NCBI GenBank assembly: GCA_013400975.1 | Contig: WBMZ01004639.1 | Coordinates: forward strand, 1 to 64,000 | From: Atrichornis clamosus | Taxonomy: Eukaryota; Chordata; Aves; Passeriformes; Menuridae | Length of the DNA: 64,000 bases | Direction: 5' to 3' | Shown: in pieces, positions 47,936-59,778 of the stretch | Layout of the letters: every line of letters begins with the position of its first letter | Numbering within the stretch: the first letter of the stretch is position 1 | Notes under the pieces: model-generated | What the model was told of the DNA's origin: nothing | The model's input: the letters and a program-made list of their open reading frames with translations, nothing else | Database searches by the model: none | Position numbers and translations under genes: made by a program

Positions 47936-49732
47936 AAGATGCTCCCACGAGGAACGGGCTCACTCCAGAGAAGCAGCAGAACAATTCAGTTCCATTTCCC
48001 TTGTGTGGTGTTTGTCTTAATTACTGGTTTCCATTGTGTGCAGAATTTTTGCTTTTTTAACACAACAGAGTTTTAATCTGGAAATGGCCAGCACAGCTTT
48101 TGCTTTTATATTTGTTTAACAAAGAAACAACCAGCCTCATTAGGTACCAGCTTTATAAGTCTCACCACAAAAGTAATTAGCATTCAGGCTGGGCATAAAA
48201 TGTGTTTTCTCTGTTAAAGTCCTTGCAAAATTGGCTGCTACACTACAGATTTCTTGTAGAAGTCAGTGGATGACTCTTCTTTTTCCTGCTTGCCTACCAG
48301 TAATTCCAGTGAGCGTGGATGGGACCGCTCCACTGGTGGGTCAGTGACCTCTGAGAGCAGAGGAATGACTTGCAGAAAATTAAGCAATAATTGGATGAAA
48401 CAATGTAAATACCATTTTGGACAGAATAGTAGAAAAAGTGGCCTACTCAGCCTTCTGTGAAGTGTCAGTTGTGTTTGTTTCTCCAGTGAAATGGGGAAAT
48501 TCTACTTTTGAATAATTTAAAACTGAGCAATGTGGCAGTGGAGGGAATGGAGGGGCAATGGCACCTGTCCCCAAGAGCCCCCGCTGTGTTCCTTTGGGGT
48601 GGAAGCTGCACATGGGACATTTATTCATTTCTGACAGGCTGCAGAACAAAGTTTGTGTCAGGTGTGGTGGCAGGAGAGGAAACGCAGCTCTGGGACAGTC
48701 CCTGGAGTCAGTGGTTGCTCACTTGGTCCCATGGCAGAGCACCGAGCTTTTACCACCTTGACCAGTGTTGGGTAACTGGGACCAGTCTGAATCCAGCACT
48801 TCCCTGTGCTGCATCCCGGAGACCCTCCAAATCCAAGCTTGGCTCCAGGGTGAAGTCAGGAGAGCACCAGGAGCCCTCAGAAGGGACAGGCACCACACAG
48901 AGAGCTCCAGGAGGAGACAGCCAGGCCGGAGAGGCAGCTTTAGGAAGAAATCCTCAAAAAAGAAATCTTCCAGCCCAGCCCAGGCTTGGGCATCCTCTGC
49001 ATATCCCAGTTGGACCAGGAGGGGATGGAAAGGAGAGAAAATTTGTCCACAAATGGAATAAAACTTTGAGTCACAGGAAAATGTTGCTCCAGAAAAGCTG
49101 ATTTTTTTCTGCCAGAATATGTCTGTCAAGAGGCTGCACTGACTGTGACATCCCAGATCCATGGATTCTGTAGTGAGTGCATCTCAGCAGTTAATGAATG
49201 GACTAATTAAAGACTGCTGGTATTTAGCCCTGTAGGTAATAACAAGCTCAAATCAAGATTACTGTGAGGAATGGACTTGACTTTGAACAGCATTGGGCTA
49301 CTGAAAGTTCTGCTTCTCAAGTGAAACAGTTGGCAAGTGTAAAAAATGCTAATTAACAGCATCGACCTTTCAGCAAATGGCACAGAAAAAAAGCTGCTGG
49401 AAATAAAAGTGGAGGTGGATGTAATGTGATGGGATCCAACCTGGAAAAAAGGTGTCAGGTGTACCCTCAGGGTGGGCTTGTGTCCAAAATGGGGGGTTCT
49501 TTATAAAGAAATGCACCCCAAAAAAGAGAATTCATGTTTGTGCATCTCAGAAGCCAAATCCTCACAGTGGTCATTGCTTCGAATGCCTGTAGCTGTGTTA
49601 AAATAAACTCTTGAGTTTATTGGTGGGAGTTCTAAACAGAGAGGTGGGAAAAGTCCTGGAGCTCATGACCATGGAGAAGAACAGTGGGAGAATGTATGGA
49701 TGTGGGCTCTTGCTTCTGACATTGGATATTTC

Positions 49733-50128
49733 ATGGAATCATGGAATGGTTTGGGTTGGAAGGGACTTCAAAGCTCATCTCATCCCACCCCCTGCCATGG
49801 AACTTCACCTCCCACTATCCCAGGGCGCTCCAAGCCCCGTCCAGCCTGGCCTTGGACACTCCCAGGGATCCAGGGGCAGCCACAGCTTCTCTGGGCACCC
49901 TGTGCCAGGGCCTCCCCCCCCTCACAGGGAACAATTCCTTCCCCATATCCCATCCATCCCTGCCCTCTGGCAGTGGGCAGCCATTCCCTGTGTCCTGTCC
50001 CTCCATCCCTGGTCCCCGGTCCCTCTCCAGCTCCCCTGGAGCCCCTTGAGGCCCTGGCAGGGGCTCTGAGCTCTCCCTGGAGCCTTCTCCTCTCCAGGTG
50101 AGCACCCCCAGCTCTCCCAGCCTGGCTC
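49733..50128 (-). mobile_element. CR1 LINE 3' end, young-looking copy
   Basis: It has two octamer-like units (ATGGAATCATGGAATGG), then the full 3' UTR to CCAGCTCTCCCAGCCTGGCT. It is close in sequence to the copies at 33073 and 63051. Confidence 0.92.
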
Positions 50129-51720
50129 CAGAGGGGCTCCAGCCCTGGAGCAGCTCCGTGGCCTTCTGTGGATTTGTTTCCATAATTGCCCTCAATCCAA
50201 AATAATTTATCCAAGAATTGGATGAGGTCTTTAGGATTCCAAGTGTCACAGAGACCCTGCAGTCCCTGAGTGGCTGCGCAGCCCCAGGCCCTGCAGGCCG
50301 TGCTGAGGAGTGAGGCCCTCAGGGCAGGACACCGAGCCCTCCCTCCCTCCTTGCCAGCACGAGCGACAGAGGGACGAGAGCAGCCCATCATGAAAGCAGC
50401 AGTGGCCTCCAGAATCAGTCAGGGCACCGAGAGAAGCAGTTGCAGAAGGAGCTGTTGTGAGAGCCAGAAGTGTCTGTGTCAGCCGAGAGTCGCTGGGAGT
50501 CAGCCCGAGCCATGAATGTCAGCTTCCCTGGAAATTGGGTAATCAGTCCTGATCGGGGCCCAGGAGGGAGAAATGGCATTGGGACAGGTCATCTGTGGGG
50601 ATTTCCGTGCTAGACTTTCACTATGAATATTATATGAATCAGCTGTAGGAGTTGTTGGTTTGGGGTTTTTTTTTTAATCCCTTCTTTTATTCTGTTTGTA
50701 TTTGATCTTCCGAAGGGAAAGGAGCTGCTGGAGCAGTGCCCAGGGAACAGTGTGAGTGCTCACCCATGTGGACTCTTGTAACGTGGCCTAATCTGTCTGC
50801 CTGGTGCTGGGGGAAATAAAAAAAGAGCCCAGCCTTGCGTTAGCAATGATGCGGCTTTAATTTATTCTAAAAACACACAAAAAACATCGAAAATGTGCAC
50901 ACAGAGCTGGAGGCAGACGTGGTGCTCTGTGGTGCTGCCATCACATCCCTGTCACGGCAAAACACTGCAGCAGCTCCTTCTCTCTTTTCCCTTTCCCCTC
51001 CCTGCCCCTGTGCTGGTGGGAGGAGGAGTTTGGATTTCAGGGCTCTGCAAGGACTGTCTGGTGCTTGTGTGGCATCGTCTGAGGGCAGGGACACGCAGCC
51101 CAGTCACTGCAAAGAGGCTCCTGCTTTACCTGTCTGCTCCTGCAATTGGATTTCATGGGAGGGAAGCCCAGGAGGGACTAATTAGTCAGTGCACACAATC
51201 AATGTAACCGCTCATTTCTTCATGCTTTGGTGGCTAAAGCTGAGCACCTGGCAGGGACGAGGCTCTTCCACCTTGCACTGACTGGACTTTCATTTTTTCA
51301 TCTGCCTTCCTCTCTAATTGCATTTTAGCAATCAGCTCCAGGATTTCAGCCTGTATGAAGCAGCGTGGTACTACTGGCATTGGGTTTTTTCTGTGCTTTT
51401 GTAGTGGTTTGCAGTGACAATTAAATGATTAAAGAGTGGAGAGGATGAAGCTGGAGAACAGCAGAGAGAGCCCTAATGAGCATAACTGTAATTTTACCTC
51501 TGTTAGACTGGAAGAGGCCCGATGCCACAAACCCAAATTGAATCAAGCCTTCACTCAAGCATGGCACTGGGAGAAGGAACATGAAACTGCTCTGGGTTTG
51601 CAGCTTTACATCCACACACAGTGTTTGCTGGCACTGGGCTGGCTCTGGGTTGGGTTCATTGAACTGCAGGAGGTCCCAGGGTCTCTCCTGGACACTCCAC
51701 ACTCCTGCAGGGTCAGCTCC

Positions 51721-51758
51721 AGGATGAGGGATCACACCCAGGATGAGGGATCACACCC
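51721..51758. repeat. 19-bp direct duplication
   Basis: AGGATGAGGGATCACACCC occurs twice in perfect tandem. Confidence 0.95.
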
Positions 51759-53159
51759 AGCTGCTGTGCAGCAGCCCAGGTGCAGAGCAGCTCAGGCACT
51801 CAGGTCCTCCCATCCCTGTAGCCCACACCACTTCTCCACATCAAAACAGGCTCTACTGGCAAAAGGATTTGCTTTTGCTGATGGAGAAATGCCATTAAAA
51901 GTCATTCTCTTTTTGTGCTTTTCCACCAGTAAAAGGTTCTTGTGTGGATGTGTGTTGTGTATGGATGTTTTCTGTATTGATTTCACTACCTCTGGAGAGG
52001 CTCCGTGTGTGTGACAGAGGTGTCAGTGTTTTTGGGAGCTCTTCCAGTAGATTTACAGCAGGAAGCGGTGTCCAGGGAGAGGTTCTTTAAGGCTGAACAT
52101 GCTCCAATCCACACCAGAGTTTGTGCAGAGAAACCTACTTGAGGGCATTGTCCCTCTCTGTTCATGTTTAGCTTAAATTTTCCACTTCTTGTCTTCACAC
52201 TGCAGCTCTTAGGAGAGCTGTCCATAATAAGTGTCTCTCCACCCTGACCATCACGGACATCTTTCCAGATCATTACCCTGTCCCTGGACCTTTTCCTGTC
52301 TGTGGTTCAGTGCAATGTTAGAATCATCACTTTTTGTGTGCTTTCCTCCCAAATCCAGCGTTGCATCCGTCCCCTTCCCTGGAGATCTTGTTTCCCTCCC
52401 GGTTTGTCTGGTTTGCTGGCACCACTGGGATTTGGAAGCACGAACAAACCCCTGGATGCTGATGTGATCTCATCAGGAGAGATTTCCTTGGGCCTGTTGT
52501 CGACACTGACCTCCCCCTGTGCTGGGGGTCTGGCTGCCAGGGCAGTGCTATAGGAAGCAATTCCTGTGGGGTTTGGCAATGGAATGTGGACCCTGCCAGG
52601 GTTCCTGTTTTGTAGGGAAGCTGGGGAGTCACTGATCTGCTTTTGGGCAGTGCCTTGGCCACCCATGGTCGTGGTTCTGAGAGGCTGGCGTGGCCCACCC
52701 AGCCCCAGTGCCACCGAGGTGGTGCTGGCAGAGCTGTGGTCACAAGGAGGGCACTGTGGGGATACTCCCACTTCATTGTTTCCCAGTCAGAGAAATGTGG
52801 AAAATTGCCTTAGGTAGAAGCTGAGCTGTGGGGACCCACCAGGGATATTATATAAAGCAGAAAGGGTAACTTAGGCCTGTGCTGTCCTGTGTGATCATTT
52901 TTGGGGTTTTTTTTGCAGTGCCATAAAATTCCTCCTCCTCCTATCTATGCTCCAATTCCCACAGGGAGGAAGTGAGCAGGATGCTTTTATTCCTGGAGCT
53001 GCCTTCAGGGTTTCCTTTTGCACTCGTGGTGGTCAGCACTGCGTGAGGGGTAAGGAGGGGGCTCGGCAGAGCTGCCACCTTGGGCTCCCCAAGGGCAGGC
53101 TTCGGCCAGTCCGGGTGGTCAGAGTCCCTTGGGAAGCCATCCTGAAGGGCACAGGGGTC

Positions 53160-53760
53160 CAGGAAGGCTGGACATCCTTCCAGAAGGAAATCCTGAGGTG
53201 CTTCTCTGCCCCAGTCTTTAACAGCAAGGTCAGTCGTTCTGTGGGTGCCCAGCCCCCTGAGCTGGCAGAGGAGGACTGGGAGCAGAATGAAGCCCCCATA
53301 ACCCAAAGGGACACGGTCAGTGTGACACCACTTAGCCAAGCACATCTGGGGCTGGATGGAATCCACCCCAGGGTGCTGAGGGAGTTGGCAGAAACCCTCC
53401 CTGAGCCCCTTCCGTCACTTCCCAGCAGTCCTGGCTCGCTGGGAGGTCACAGCTGACTGGATGTTCCCAAAGGCGACCCACGAGAAGGGGCAGAGGGAGG
53501 ATCCAGGGAACTCCAGGCCTCCAGCCGGATTTGGTGCCGGAGAAGGTCGTGGAGCAGATCATCCTCACAGGGCACGTGCAGGACAGGCACAGCCAGGGCT
53601 GGGGAAGGCAGGGCCTGCCTCAGTAACCTGGTCTGCTTCTCGGACAGGCTGCGTGAGGGAGAGGCTGTGCATGTGCCTGCCTGGACTTTGGGAAAGCCTC
53701 TGGCACCCTTTCCCACAGGATTGTCCTGGAGACACTCGGGGCTTGGCCAGGGGAACTCTT
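53160..53760 (+). pseudogene. Degenerate CR1 LINE reverse-transcriptase segment
   Basis: Remnants of the CR1 second ORF can be read on the + strand in shifting frames: GWTSFQKEILR near 53170, then EDWEQNEAPI, LDGIHPRVLRELAETL (about 53350-53398) and REDPGNSRP. Further on come PEKVVEQIIL and the decayed catalytic-region relic LDFGKASGTLSHRIVLETL. The stretch linking the NEAPI and LDGIHPRVL blocks is shortened compared with typical CR1, so an internal deletion is likely. Frameshifts are present and no functional enzyme can be encoded. LINE origin is well supported, subfamily is not. Confidence 0.8.
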
Positions 53761-56700
53761 TGCTGGGGAAAAAGCTGGAGTTAAATGCAGGGAAGATTTA
53801 ATACCCCTCAGCCTCTGTGCAATTCCCCAGGAGCCAGAGCCAGCTCCTTATCTTTGGGTCCATCCTGACTTGTTATCTAAATTCAATTCCACTCCAAAGG
53901 AGGGCCCCATTGCTCCAGGCCCTGCCCTGGGGTTTCGCCAAGCGGGAGCAGCCCTGGCTTTGCTGGGTTTGTCACCCTGGGCAGTGTCACTCTGCCACTG
54001 TCACATCTTACCTGAGCTGCTGCCAGCGGGTTCAGGGCAAGGGATGGTCACAGTCACACCCTCACACCTGGTGTGTGTCCCTGCCTGGTGGGGGCTCAGG
54101 CAGCTCCAACTCCTCTCCTGCAGTTTCACTGGATGTTGGCAAGTTCTGTCTGTAAAGATCCATTATTCCAGCCAGGGAAAAGGAGGTTTCCATGCCAGGT
54201 CCTCCCGTATCCATACCCAGCTCTTTCTGTGTTGTGCTGGGCCATTCTTTGGAAGTCCCTTGTTTGTCTTGGTGCAATATCCCTGTCTGGCAAACTGGGA
54301 TACTCAAATGTTTTATGATGCTTTACGAAACCTGGAAATGACATTGTCTGGTCTGGATTTTGTAAAGAAATCCTTCTGTTTGCTCTGCTGTAGCTTGGCA
54401 CGAGTGAAGGGAGGCTTGGTGGTGACTGTCTGGCCTTGAGGACACACCTGTGTGTGGTCATCCTCAGCCAGGGGCTCCCAGCTGGTGCTTCCCTAGGGAT
54501 TCCACGGGAAAAGCTGAGGACTCCTGCTGCACACGCAGGTTCAGAGTGGCCATGAAAGAAGTGGCCTGATCTGCTTGTAGGGAGCTGTGAGAAAGGCAAT
54601 TAACTCCCTAGTAATTAGTGACGCTGCGGTAGTTACACATTTATCCGTGATCTGGCAAATGTTGCAGGTGACAGAAAGCACAAATTAGATCAGTTAATCC
54701 CAGAGCAGGCTGTCAGGAACTTCCCAAGGATTTAGCCAAGCCAGATGAGTGAGCAGCCTGGTGACAGATGAAATGTGCCATCAGTAAACCCCAAAGTCTG
54801 ACAGCAAAGGCAGCAACTCCAGAGCTGCTCAGTTCACTCGAGGGTGAGCGAAATGCAGCAGCTCAGGAAAGGGATCAGATATCCCATTCCTGTTACCATG
54901 CACCCAAAATCCAAAAAGCAAACAAGTCAGTTTATCAAATGTCAAAACCAGTCGCGGAAATACTGATTCAGTTGCTGTGAAGCTCTCCAGGGGTGTTCTT
55001 TGCCCTGATCCATCATCGAGCTTCAAAGTGTGGGAATTCACAGAATTAGGGCTGCCCACCTTAACAACAGAAGTGTGACCAGCAAGGTCACATCAACAAA
55101 GGCTTTGCAGGGCAAATTCCTGGTGGCCAAAGAGAGAAGGGAAGGGAAGGGGTGATTCAGCCCAGCTGTGAGCAATGAGTCCCCCAGAAACCTGCTCAAG
55201 CACCAAACTTCCTTCCCCCTTGGCTGGCCAAGGTTTTATCGTGTGGTTTTCAGCCACATGAAGATTTTGGATGTGGCTCACAGCACTGAGGGAAGAAAAA
55301 GACGTGTCTGTGGCTGAAAAGGACAGTCAGGTATTTGTAACTGCAGATACTGAGAGCTGAACCTCCTAAAGCCTGCAAAGGAATACATGCCTTGTGGGTT
55401 TAGGTTTCAGCGAAAGGGAAGGAGCTGAGACAATGCTTTCTCCAGGTTCATGTTTTCCCATTGCTGGGTTTCTTGTGCTCCTGACAGCGATGGCCCATTT
55501 TGGGGCCATTTTGGGGCCACTGGCTCTCTGGCACTGCCGAGGGTCACCCCAGCACTGCCCTGGCTGTGCCAGTTCCTCCTGCTCTGAAGGGGGTTTGTAG
55601 CGGTGGCCCAAAATCCAACAGATGTGCCTTTGCCAGCAGAACGCCCCAAATAACCTTTCAAAAATGCATCAAGTAACTGAATTTTTATATTTCTGTGTGT
55701 CTGTTTGAAAGGACTGTTTCCTAAATTACTCTCTGGGCTGGTAATGGTCCCTTAACCTCCCTCATCTCAAATCCTCTCGGTGCTGGAGGGGAGCGTGGCC
55801 CTGCAGGAGCTGCGAGTTGCTAACGACGGGATTATGAGTTCCACAGTGCTCTGGAAGAGAAGTCCAGATTTGCTGACACAAACCCCAGCTGTGGCTATCC
55901 ACGGGATCTGGCTGCAGCAAGCCTTGTGGAGAAGGAAGCTCCTTTGTGCAGGGCAAATCTTCACACGGAGTGAGCTGTCACTGATTTGTTTCTGATGCAA
56001 ATCATAGGAGCACATGAGCAGAGAACCCAGCCTCATATTGGAGTCGTTATGCCCATGAATTTACTGCAGCCTTTGGAGCAGGCAGATGGCATATGCAGCA
56101 GGATTCTCTGTGTTGGGGCACTGTCACCTCCTGCTTTCTTCCTGCTTGATTTGCTATTCCCTCAGATTACCCTTCTTCTCCCATTTGTCTCCTCTCCCTG
56201 TCTGTTTTACACGTGGTCTCAGGGAGCTATAGGGGAAAATCTGTGCTGAAGCACAGCCCAGTCTCCCAGAGGGTCAGATAAACTGCAGTGTGTAATTCCA
56301 GATTAAATCCCACATCCCTGTTAATGCAGGGAGAGCCAGCCCCGATGGCTTTAATGAGGCTGATGAAGGGACTGTTGGACACAAAGAACTTGCTCGGAGA
56401 TTTCCATGGGAGATGTAATTAAGGGGAGTGCAAGTACAAGGCTGATAAAGGAGCAATTTCATGTTTTAATGGCAAGGTGATTACAGCACAATGACAGCAG
56501 AAAGGAGGGCGAGAAGGAAGCCTCCAACACAGATCTGAACAGCAGAAGGGAAATCAGGATTCCTGATGCCTTTTGCTCCTTTTGATCCTTTAACATTAGG
56601 GAAAGAACTGACTAAAGAAGAAGGGGCATTGACCGTCCCTAACAATTAATTATGTGTGCCCTGGAATCCATGTGGTTAATTGGAGATAACTGGGCATGGT

Positions 56701-58699
56701 AACTGGTGGAGGCTGGGACATGGTGTGAGCTCAGCTCAGACCCCTCTGGCCAGATAATGAGAACCCTGTGATGAAGGGGTTTGATGCTGGGTTTTCTGAT
56801 GGTTTTGAGGGTTTTTTTGATGGTTGGGAATGGCACGATGGGATGGCATTGCTGTGACTTCAGCCACAGTAGATAAAGCATCTGGGCTGAGCCCGGTTAT
56901 GATCTAGAGAAGCTCCCCTGGTGCTGAAACACAACCTGTGCCCCCCATGCAGCTGTTGGACACCAAGATCTGGTTTGTGCTGCTGGTGTAGACTGGGGCT
57001 GCCCACACATCCAGTTTTCCTCCCTCTTGTCCGGCCTGGCTCCAGCCCTGACTCTGCGACCTCACCCCTAATGCCTGAGGTCCATAAACTCATCCTCCCC
57101 TCAGCACCTCCCACACCCCCGCACGGAGCAAAGGGGCTCGGCCAGGTCTGGCAGGAGAGGAAGGGTTCAGTCCTGACCTCACACCTCCAGCTGGCACCCG
57201 GGGGGATCACCCTGAATTTCAGCTGTAGGGCCCCCCAGCGCCCCCGTGGAGCTGAAATTGCCTGGACTCTTCCCGAGGGGATGGACCAGAGTGTGTTCTG
57301 GGTGGGAGACCAAGGGGTCCCTGCAGTGGGACCTCGCCACTCCTAAATCCACACCTGCTGGCAACTGGGATGTATTTCCTGTGCGGACCATGCCTTTCCC
57401 AGCCTATCCATTCAGGGCTGGATTAAGGATCTCTGTGTATTTTTAAAACAGTTTTAAATGACCCTTGTTTACTTCATTATAAGTACATCGGATTTTAGTA
57501 TTTATTAAGTATTCACTTATTTAAGTGCTCCATCTATTCCAGTGCAGCTGTTTCTGTTCAAGTTTCTCTTCAGTCTGGCTGCTGTTTTCTCACCATTCTG
57601 GTTTGGAATAGGCTTCATTGGGAAGATACCAAAACCTGACTGATGGTGTTGGATGTCTTTGGATCTCCTATTAAGAGGCTTTAGACAGCCTGATTTTCCA
57701 GGGTGGATGTTTGGAGCTTTCTGAAGACCTGAATTAATTCCTTCTGGATAGAAAAATGAGTTGCAAGAAGTACCATGCTTGAAAAAATGTGGCCTCTTGA
57801 AAATCTGAGGGGACCAATTTCGTGTTACCTTATTCCTCTTGTGCTGCAAGCACAGGAAATTGCAGACTTCATTTGCTGAGCAGCAGGAGGCTGAAAGATT
57901 TGTCTCAGTCTTACAAGGATTTTTCAAACCCCCATCATGGAGCCTTCCCTATGCACAGAAAATAAATGAATATATAATGGGAAGGAAGGATGACCAATCT
58001 CATTCTCTCGGGTAAACCTAAGTCCTGATCCTGTGCCAAAGATAAAAGAGCCTGGAGTCTGCAGTGTTTACATTTAGTGGTGGCACAATTTATTTATTTT
58101 AAAAATGGATGTTTTCTTCCCTTTGTGTCCATTCTGGGTGTCTCGTTCAGTCTGTGCAGGGGTCACAACTTGGAGTGTGGCATCAGTGTCTTCCCAGCTG
58201 GCTGTTGCTGTGTCCCCGTGGGTGGGGAGGTTGTGTCCCAGGAGGTTCAGCTGGGCTGTGCTTCCTCAGCTCTGCGTGGTGCAGGGACACACTGGGCAGA
58301 TTTTAAACCACAGCAAAGGCAGGGACAGAGATGACTGAGGCAGCCGGGCTGGACTGGGACAAACCTTCTCCAGACTGTTGTGAGTGCCTCGGTTTGTGTT
58401 TGAGGAGGGGGAACATCAGACTTATCTCAGCCTTTGGGCGCTTGGTCTGCACAGAGCAGCAGGTGCAGGACACCAGGACACATTCCAGGAGAGGAGGCAG
58501 GTGTCTGGAGGCATCTGGGCAAAACCCCTTGATGGTATTTGGCATTTAGCCTAATTACCCAGAGCCAGCAGAGCCAGACCGGTGGTGTCAATAACGCGCT
58601 GAACTAACCCAGGAAAGTTGTGACTTCTTCTTTTGAGGTGGGAATCTTCTTTTTTTTTTTTTTTTTTTTTCCCTTTATCATGACACCTGTTGCTCATAG

Positions 58700-58875
58700 G
58701 TACAAATCAAACGAAGAGTATGTGTATGTGCGAGGCCGTGGAAGAGGGAAGTATGTTTGTGAGGAGTGTGGAATTCGCTGCAAGAAACCCAGCATGCTGA
58801 AGAAACACATTCGCACGCACACAGACGTCAGGCCATACGTCTGCAAGTACTGTAACTTTGCTTTTAAAACCAAAG
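58700..58875 (+). CDS. HIVEP3: HIVEP3 third coding exon, C-terminal ZAS zinc-finger exon, residues 1755-1812
   Basis: This 176-nt exon encodes [20 protein letters not shown] and the first C-terminal ZAS C2H2 finger (C1774, C1777, H1790, H1794). The linker TDVRPYV follows, then the cysteine half of the second finger (C1802, C1805) and NFAFKTK. The acceptor TGCTCATAG is preceded by an unusually long T run (about 58650-58671) and the donor is AAAG|GTAAGA. Its first base completes Gly1754 and its last base opens the next Gly codon, so the phases fit the previous exon. The histidines of the last finger must come from the next exon, which is not found before 64000. In the family this domain is the second DNA-binding module for kappaB-type sites. 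About 31 kb of intron separates it from the preceding exon. Confidence 0.96.
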
Positions 58876-59659
58876 GTAAGAGACAGCCAGCTCAAAGCTC
58901 CTCTGCTCAGTGTGGTGACTTGCCAGCCTGCTGGGGGGCACTGGCAAAGGGGAAGGGAAGGCCTTCCCAGGGTCTGCAAAACGCCAGGAGGCGGAGGGAG
59001 GGGGTGAGGGAGTCGTAACTGGGGTGGTGTTTTCAGAAGAGGAGCAGCTCTGCACCAAGCTGGTGGCTGCACTTGCCAGGCTGCAGCAGAGCATCTGTGC
59101 CATCCTCCTTGTGCTTCTTCAAGGGAATGATCCTGAAATGCAGCTTCCCTGGCAGGGAACAAAACCACCCCAGAATGAGAGCAGGAGCTCCAGGCAAGCG
59201 TCCCTGGCCGGGCACCTGGATGCAGGCTCTGGGTGGCTTTTCCTGCTGGTGCTCTCCAGATCTGCACATTCTCATCCTTTGCAGTTGCATGTGGCTTCCA
59301 CATCCTCTATATCACATCAACAGACCTTTTCCCTAAAGACCCCCATCCCAGGACATCGAGTCATGAATGCTGCACAGCCTCCCTGCCCCAAGATGTTCCT
59401 TGCAAGTGCCCTCTGTCATTGCCTCCGTGAGTGTGTGAGTGAGCACTGTCAGGAGCGTGCAAACCACACGCAAAAACCCCTCTATTCCAAGGGACAGCAG
59501 GGGATGGGACTTCCCAGAAGTGCCAGAGGTGCCCAGGTCCCTTTAGCTTCTTGTAGGAGTCTGGCACGGTGGGTTTGACAAATCTCCATCTCTGATTGCA
59601 GCGAGTCTCGTAATAAAGATGTGGAGTTCAGTTTCTTGATGATAGTTTGACACAAATAT

Positions 59660-59778
59660 GTGAGCTCAGGGAGCATTTGCACAATGCTCTCAGGCACGTG
59701 GTGGGATTTTTGGGGCTGTGCCTTGCAGGAGCTGGACTGGATGATCCTTGTGGGTCCCTTCCAGCTCAGGACAGTGTA
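59660..59778 (+). mobile_element. CR1 LINE 3' fragment
   Basis: AATGCTCTCAGGCACGTGGT, GGAGCTGGACTGGATGATCC and TTGTGGGTCCCTTCCAGCTC form a sense CR1 3' end with the terminal octamer lost. Confidence 0.75.

Larger units (their letters stand above)
27724..58699 (+). other. HIVEP3: HIVEP3 31-kb intron before the ZAS-C exon
   Basis: It is bounded by GG|GTAAGT and CATAG|GTAC, phase 2 joining phase 2. The content is CR1 LINE fragments, mostly on the minus strand, one degenerate CR1 reverse transcriptase, a possible L2-like relic, simple repeats with two assembly gaps, and a CpG-rich island near 29000-29330. I recognise no additional protein-coding exon or structural RNA in it. Confidence 0.9.

Noticed and set aside
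18440..58875. Possible viral origin suggested by the gene name (HIV enhancer-binding)
   Set aside because: HIVEP3 is a host transcription factor named for binding a kappaB-like enhancer. The sequence is not viral.
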